Source: Desulfobacteraceae bacterium UBA2174 (GTDB taxonomy: Bacteria; Desulfobacterota; Desulfobacteria; Desulfobacterales; UBA2174). From it: a stretch of 64,000 nucleotides of DNA. The stretch is taken from NCBI GenBank assembly GCA_002327445.1, contig DCWA01000034.1:62001-126000 (forward strand), given 5' to 3'. Each line of letters starts with the position of its first letter. Position 1 is the first letter of the stretch. Made by a program: the position numbers and the translations under genes. Of the stretch, positions 60,243 to 64,000 are shown piece by piece. The notes beneath the pieces were generated by a model. It was not told the DNA's origin, did not search any database, and saw only the letters and a program-made list of their open reading frames with translations.

Positions 60243-60841
60243 AGACTGCCCCGGGTCGCTCGCGGCGGATGGCGCTGCTTGTGATAGTGGTGGTCGGCGC
60301 AGTGGCGTTGACGGCATCCTGGGTCGCGCCGGTCCAGGCCGCCGAGGAGGCCGCAAGCTGGCGTGCGACCTATGACCTGGTGATGCGCTGGCTCAATTTC
60401 GCTATCCTCGTCGGCGTGATCGTCTACTTTGGCCGCCGCCCGGTGGCCAACCTGCTGGCCGGCCAGGTCGAGCGCCATGCCAGCCGTATCCGGCTTCTGG
60501 AGCAGCAGAGAGACGATGCACTCCAACGCCTTGCCGAGGCCAAACGGATCTACGCCCAAGGGCAGGCCCGTTTCGGCGACCTTCACGAGCGCATCGTGGC
60601 GATGGGCGAACAACAGCGCGAGGAACTGATCGCCGATGCCCGGCAACAGGCTGAGCTGAAAATCGCCGGTGCCCGGCGTCGCATCGACAGCGCGCTCCGC
60701 GACGCCAGGGCCCGCCTGCGCGACGAGATGGTGGACCTGGCCGTGGAAAAGGCGCTGCAAAGATTGCCGACCTTGGTCACAACCGGCGACAACGAGACTT
60801 TTTCCGTGAATTTCATCGACGCCATCGACCGGGTGGGATGA
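60239..60841 (+). CDS. atpF: ATP synthase Fo subunit b (second)
   Basis: 200 residues. A signal-peptide-like N terminus (MALLVIVVVGAVALTASW...VQAAEE) precedes the real membrane helix (LNFAILVGVIVYFGRRP) and a long coiled coil (RHASRIRLLEQQRDDALQRL...). An N-terminal leader on b is seen in deltaproteobacterial and phototroph ATP synthases. It is the last gene of the Fo operon. No delta, alpha, gamma, beta or epsilon genes follow: the next gene is a nucleotide-kinase-like protein after a 175-base gap. Confidence 0.88.
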   Translation: MKTAPGRSRRMALLVIVVVGAVALTASWVAPVQAAEEAASWRATYDLVMRWLNFAILVGVIVYFGRRPVANLLAGQVERHASRIRLLEQQRDDALQRLAEAKRIYAQGQARFGDLHERIVAMGEQQREELIADARQQAELKIAGARRRIDSALRDARARLRDEMVDLAVEKALQRLPTLVTTGDNETFSVNFIDAIDRVG

Positions 60842-60918
60842 TCCCTGGCGGGGACTGAAACAGCCGGTGGTTCTTCGTGACAATGACTTCTTGCGGCCAC
60901 ACCGATCCCACTGTGAAG

Positions 60919-60940
60919 CGCCCGGTTGCAAAGCCGGGCG
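60919..60940. terminator. Hairpin after the Fo operon
   Basis: A 7-bp stem CGCCCGG/CCGGGCG with an 8-base loop, 78 bases after the last b gene. No T run follows, so termination here would be weak or Rho-dependent. Confidence 0.35.
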
Positions 60941-61016
60941 TCCGGCGTTACAGGGCGAGGCGCCATCTGCGAACGTGACATTTTGAACCCATGAAACCCC
61001 GTGGAGGGAGAGCCGG

Positions 61017-61724
61017 ATGAACGAGGAAAAGATTCAGCCCGAGCAGTTTCTCAAGGATCAGCTCGAAAAATGGCGTCAGCGGGCCGCCCAGGCCGATAAA
61101 ACGGCGCCGACTTTTGAAGCGGCCATCACCCTGAGCATGGAACCGGGCAGCGGCGGCCGCATCATCGCCGAAAAGATCGCCGGCCGTCTCGGGTTCGATC
61201 TGTTTCACCGGGAGATCATCAAGGCCATCGCCCAAAGCAGCCGCATGTTTGATTGGGTGATCGACACGGTGGAAAAAGAGCGTCTCGGCGGGGTGGAGGA
61301 TTTTTTGTCATCACTGATCCGCAAGAAGTATTTCCACCCGGGATCCTACCAGCATCACCTGTTCAAAGTGATCGGCACCATCGCCCGCCACGGGCGGGTG
61401 GTGATCGTCGGGCGGGGGGCCAACTTCATCCTGCCGCCCGCCGAGCGCCTGGCGGTGCGCATCATCGCGCCGCTGGAGACGCGAATCCGCAACGTGGCCA
61501 GGGAGTATGGGTGCACGCTGGAGGTGGCCGAAAAAAGGGTCCGCCAGCGCCAGGCCCGCCGGCGCGATTTTGTCCGGCGGGCATTCCACCAGGATATCGA
61601 CAAGCCCCATCACTACGACCTGGTACTCAATACCGGGCAAATCTCCCTGGATACGGCCGCCGAGGCTATTCTGGCCGTCTACGCCCACCACGACAAGGTC
61701 CGCGCGCCCCGTCCGGCTTCCTGA
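61017..61724 (+). CDS. Cytidylate-kinase-like family protein (second of two)
   Basis: 235 residues, start after GGAGGGAGAGCC. About 40 extra N-terminal residues form a charged helix (EQFLKDQLEKWRQRAAQ). Then the degenerate P-loop AITLSMEPGSGGRIIAEKIAG and HGRVVIVGRGANFILPPAERL, matching the core of the paralogue at 56485. The C-terminal lid (RVRQRQARRRDFVRRAFHQD) is Arg-rich. Together the two genes bracket the Fo operon. Substrate unknown; a regulatory nucleotide role is inference. Confidence 0.75.
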   Translation: MNEEKIQPEQFLKDQLEKWRQRAAQADKTAPTFEAAITLSMEPGSGGRIIAEKIAGRLGFDLFHREIIKAIAQSSRMFDWVIDTVEKERLGGVEDFLSSLIRKKYFHPGSYQHHLFKVIGTIARHGRVVIVGRGANFILPPAERLAVRIIAPLETRIRNVAREYGCTLEVAEKRVRQRQARRRDFVRRAFHQDIDKPHHYDLVLNTGQISLDTAAEAILAVYAHHDKVRAPRPAS

Positions 61725-61739
61725 GACCTGCCTGTCGTT

Positions 61740-62240
61740 TCAGCACTTCTCCATCAGGCTGGTCATGTCCGGGTGCTGGCGGATGATGCGCACGAACTGT
61801 TCGGTGCGGTGGGCCAGACGCTGCTTGATGACCCGGTTGAGCCGCTGGTGCACCAGAAAGCCCATCGTGTGGTCGTTTTCCAGCAGGTCGAGGAATTTTT
61901 CGCCGTTGATGGCGCAGACATCGCTCGGCTCCACGCAGATGGCATCCGAGGTGTAGGAGTGGTAGGGCTCCAGGTCGCGCACCAGCATGGCCGACCAGCC
62001 GAAGGAGTAGCCCGGCTTGATGGCGTCCATGCACACGGTGATCGTGTCCGTGAGGCGCTGCTCCAACAGCACCTTGCCGCGTTGAAGGATGAAGAAGTTT
62101 TCCGCCTTGTCGCCCTCGTGCACCACGTACTGGCGCTCCTCGTAATGGCGTTTTTCCACCAGCGGAATGATCTTGTCCAACTGGGCGTCGGACATCCTTC
62201 CCAAAATCACCATCCGTCGCAGTTCTTCCCGGGTGATCAT
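61740..62240 (-). CDS. Cyclic-nucleotide-binding domain protein
   Basis: 166 residues. One cNMP-type beta barrel (about 15-125): YVVHEGDKAENFFILQRGKVLLEQ, then GYSFGWSAML in place of the usual GE.....L phosphate cassette with Arg, so ligand binding is doubtful. No DNA-binding HTH follows; the C terminus is helical (HRTEQFVRIIRQHPDM). The start ATG follows AAGGAGA. It lies 46 bases downstream of the antiporter-like subunit gene and is probably in its operon. Confidence 0.8.
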   Translation of the reverse strand: MITREELRRMVILGRMSDAQLDKIIPLVEKRHYEERQYVVHEGDKAENFFILQRGKVLLEQRLTDTITVCMDAIKPGYSFGWSAMLVRDLEPYHSYTSDAICVEPSDVCAINGEKFLDLLENDHTMGFLVHQRLNRVIKQRLAHRTEQFVRIIRQHPDMTSLMEKC

Positions 62241-62286
62241 GTGCTGTCTCCTTGGGTTGCGGTGGTCCTGGCGCCGTTCTTCGGCA

Positions 62287-64000
62287 TCAGGCGATCAGGT
62301 AAATCAACACCATGAACAAGGCGGCAACCGCCGCGTGCACGCCCAGCCCGACGGTGCCGGTGTCGAAGGCGCGCTTGACAGACCGCGGCCCGCCGAAGAG
62401 GCGCACCGCGGCCGCCGCTATGCGGGCCGGACCCTCGGCGGCGAAGCGGGCCGCTGCGCGTGCCGTGGCCTGCGCCAGAAACCGGTCGCACCAGCGGTTC
62501 AGCCCGTTGAGGCCCCGGTCCACGATGCGGTAGAACCCGGCGCCGCCCTTGCGGTAAAACCAATCCGCATCCAGGTTGATGGCCCGCACTTCCGACGGAT
62601 AATACCCCGATTTGAGCAGCAGATAAAAGGCGAAAATGGCGAACAGGAGCAGTTGGAGCTGGCCGACCACGTGGCTGCCGGTGTAGGGGACGTAATCCAC
62701 CGGGTAGGGGAGCAGGGCGTAGAGGGGCTGCGGGTAAACCCCGATGAAGATGCAGCCGAAGGCCGCCATTCCCATGGCGATGAGCATGTTCAGCGGCGGC
62801 TCCTCGGCCTTCAGCCCGGCATCGTGGCCGAAGAAGGTGAAGAAGGGGACCTTGATGCCGGCATGGGCGATGACGCCGGCCGAGGCAAACTGGAGCATGA
62901 GCCAGATGGCGCCCAAGTGATTGATGCCGGCGGCGCTGATGATCATCGACTTGCTCACGAATCCGGAAAACAGCGGAAAGGCCGAGATCGAGGCCGCCCC
63001 GACGACGCACAGGGCGCAGGTGATCGGCATGGTGCGGTGCAGCCCGCCGATGTCGGTGCAGGTGATCTTGCCGGTGACATGCAGCACGGCCCCGGCGCTC
63101 ATAAAGAGCAGGGATTTGTACAGGATGTGGCAGAAGGCGTGGCTCACCGCGCCGTTGAGGGCCAGTTCGGTGCCGATGCCGATGCCGCAAAGCATGAATC
63201 CCACCTGGTTCATCAGGCTGTAGGAGAGCACCCGGCGGATGTCGTTTTCCACCTCGGCGTAAAACACCGGCAGGATGGTCATGATGGCGCCGAGCCAGAT
63301 CAGCGCCTCGGTGCCGGCGAAAGTGCGCGCCATGACGTAGACGGCGCTCTTGGTGGTGAAGGCGCTGAGGAAAACCGCCCCGGCCACGGTGGCTTCCGGG
63401 TAGGCATCCTGGAGCCAGGCGTGAAGCGGCGGGACAGCGGCGTTGACGGCGACGCCCAGAAAGATCAACGCCGCCGGGAGACTGTCGAGGCGCAGACGAC
63501 CGACGGCCGGATCGGCCCCGGCCTCGAGCAGCAGGACGATTCCGGCCAGCAGGGCCAGGCCCCCGCAGACATGCACCAGGATGTAGCGCACCGCTGCCCG
63601 CCGGCTGCGGCGGGTGCGGCGGGCCAGGATCAGGAAGGTCGAGGCCACCGCCATCACTTCCCAGAACAGGTAGAGCGAGAGCCAGTCGCCGGCCAGGGTT
63701 ACCCCCAGGGCGCCGCCCGCATAGACCAGGCCGGCCACATGCTGCACGTTGTCGTCCACCTTCAGGGCGTAGACGACGCCGATGAAGGCCATGATGCTGA
63801 AGATGATTCCGAAGACCCGGCTCAGGGCGTCGATCCGGCCCAGGACGAGGGGGTGGTCCAGCAGCGGATAGACCCAATGATCGCCGGCCGGCATCCGCAG
63901 GAAAAGGATCAGGGCCAGCAGGGGCAGGGCCAGGCGCCAGACCTGATGCACCCGGCCATGGAACAAGGGCAACAGCAGGGCGCCGAAGATCAGCAGCAGC
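62287..64000 (-). CDS. MrpD/NuoL-type proton-translocating antiporter subunit (5' end outside window)
   Basis: 571 residues visible; the frame remains open to the window edge, so the N terminus is missing. About 14 membrane helices. Core motifs: SLYLFWEVMAVASTFL, AAVPPLHAWLQDAYPEATVAGAVFLSAFTTKSAVYVMAR and HILYKSLLFMSAGA, with the conserved Glu and Lys of the transport path. It belongs to the family shared by Mrp antiporters, hydrogenase-4 and complex I (NuoL/M/N). A soluble-looking stretch and one last helix at the C terminus resemble NuoL/HyfB tails. The remaining complex genes should lie beyond 64000. Confidence 0.85.
   Translation of the reverse strand, partial: LLLIFGALLLPLFHGRVHQVWRLALPLLALILFLRMPAGDHWVYPLLDHPLVLGRIDALSRVFGIIFSIMAFIGVVYALKVDDNVQHVAGLVYAGGALGVTLAGDWLSLYLFWEVMAVASTFLILARRTRRSRRAAVRYILVHVCGGLALLAGIVLLLEAGADPAVGRLRLDSLPAALIFLGVAVNAAVPPLHAWLQDAYPEATVAGAVFLSAFTTKSAVYVMARTFAGTEALIWLGAIMTILPVFYAEVENDIRRVLSYSLMNQVGFMLCGIGIGTELALNGAVSHAFCHILYKSLLFMSAGAVLHVTGKITCTDIGGLHRTMPITCALCVVGAASISAFPLFSGFVSKSMIISAAGINHLGAIWLMLQFASAGVIAHAGIKVPFFTFFGHDAGLKAEEPPLNMLIAMGMAAFGCIFIGVYPQPLYALLPYPVDYVPYTGSHVVGQLQLLLFAIFAFYLLLKSGYYPSEVRAINLDADWFYRKGGAGFYRIVDRGLNGLNRWCDRFLAQATARAAARFAAEGPARIAAAAVRLFGGPRSVKRAFDTGTVGLGVHAAVAALFMVLIYLIA

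Noticed and set aside
57129..60841. Labelling the operon as a classical N-type ATPase
   Set aside because: The Q-R-B-E-F part is similar, but N-type operons begin with atpD-atpC and end with atpA-atpG; none of these is present, and two c genes and two b genes are.

Overview
The window is 64 kb of a GC-rich bacterial chromosome. The gene set suggests a member of the Desulfobacterota (former Deltaproteobacteria), probably an anaerobic sulfate-reducer-like organism. Pointers are an eight-haem periplasmic cytochrome c, PAS/sigma-54 regulation, a fused PurSL with separate PurQ, the rho-rpmE-prfA-prmC and rpsB-tsf-pyrH-frr-uppS-cdsA-dxr-rseP blocks, cytidylate-kinase-like proteins next to universal stress proteins, and a complete glycine cleavage operon with lipB. 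Genus cannot be named from the sequence alone. I see no phage, insertion sequence, CRISPR array, tRNA or rRNA.

Layout. 1-10 kb is a mixed accessory region: the tail of a flavin amine oxidase, an ORF6N/zinc-ribbon protein, a HisC-like aminotransferase, an hsp20 behind a sigma-54-type promoter, a ZIP transporter, an AT-richer pair (small helical protein plus MinD-like ATPase), a DMT exporter, a SEC-C methionine aminopeptidase coupled to a transglutaminase-like protein, and a broken DUF1722 gene. 10-26 kb is a long minus-strand housekeeping stretch: adk, rho, rpmE, prfA, prmC, rpsB, tsf, pyrH, frr, uppS, cdsA, dxr, rseP, purL, purQ. 26-34 kb holds a phosphodiester glycosidase-like protein and the glycine cleavage locus (lpdA divergent from an Lrp-type gene followed by gcvT, gcvH, gcvPA, gcvPB, lipB). 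At 34-37 kb an octahaem cytochrome with its own sigma-54 promoter lies divergent from a PAS/AAA+ sigma-54 activator. 37-49 kb has an RsmF-like methyltransferase, a nicotinamide salvage pair, the livKHMGF amino-acid importer, nadK, metK and panC.

49-64 kb is the most unusual part, an ion/energy and stress-signalling region. It holds an NhaD-like antiporter, two tandem-Usp proteins flanking a large PAS/GAF histidine kinase and its CheY-like partner, a cytidylate-kinase-like protein, an ATP synthase Fo operon without F1 genes, a second cytidylate-kinase-like protein, a cyclic-nucleotide-binding protein and the start of an Mrp/complex-I-like antiporter subunit. The Fo operon encodes two rotor subunits. 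One is an ordinary hairpin with two carboxylates and sodium-type ligands. The other is a fusion of four c hairpins in which only the first keeps the ion-binding glutamate and the other three carry glutamine. This predicts a hybrid rotor with few ion sites per mass and is the strongest candidate for an undescribed system here.

Limits: all calls come from reading motifs by eye. Promoters, operators and terminators are sequence matches only. Many long antisense reading frames exist opposite real genes because of the high GC and were left out.
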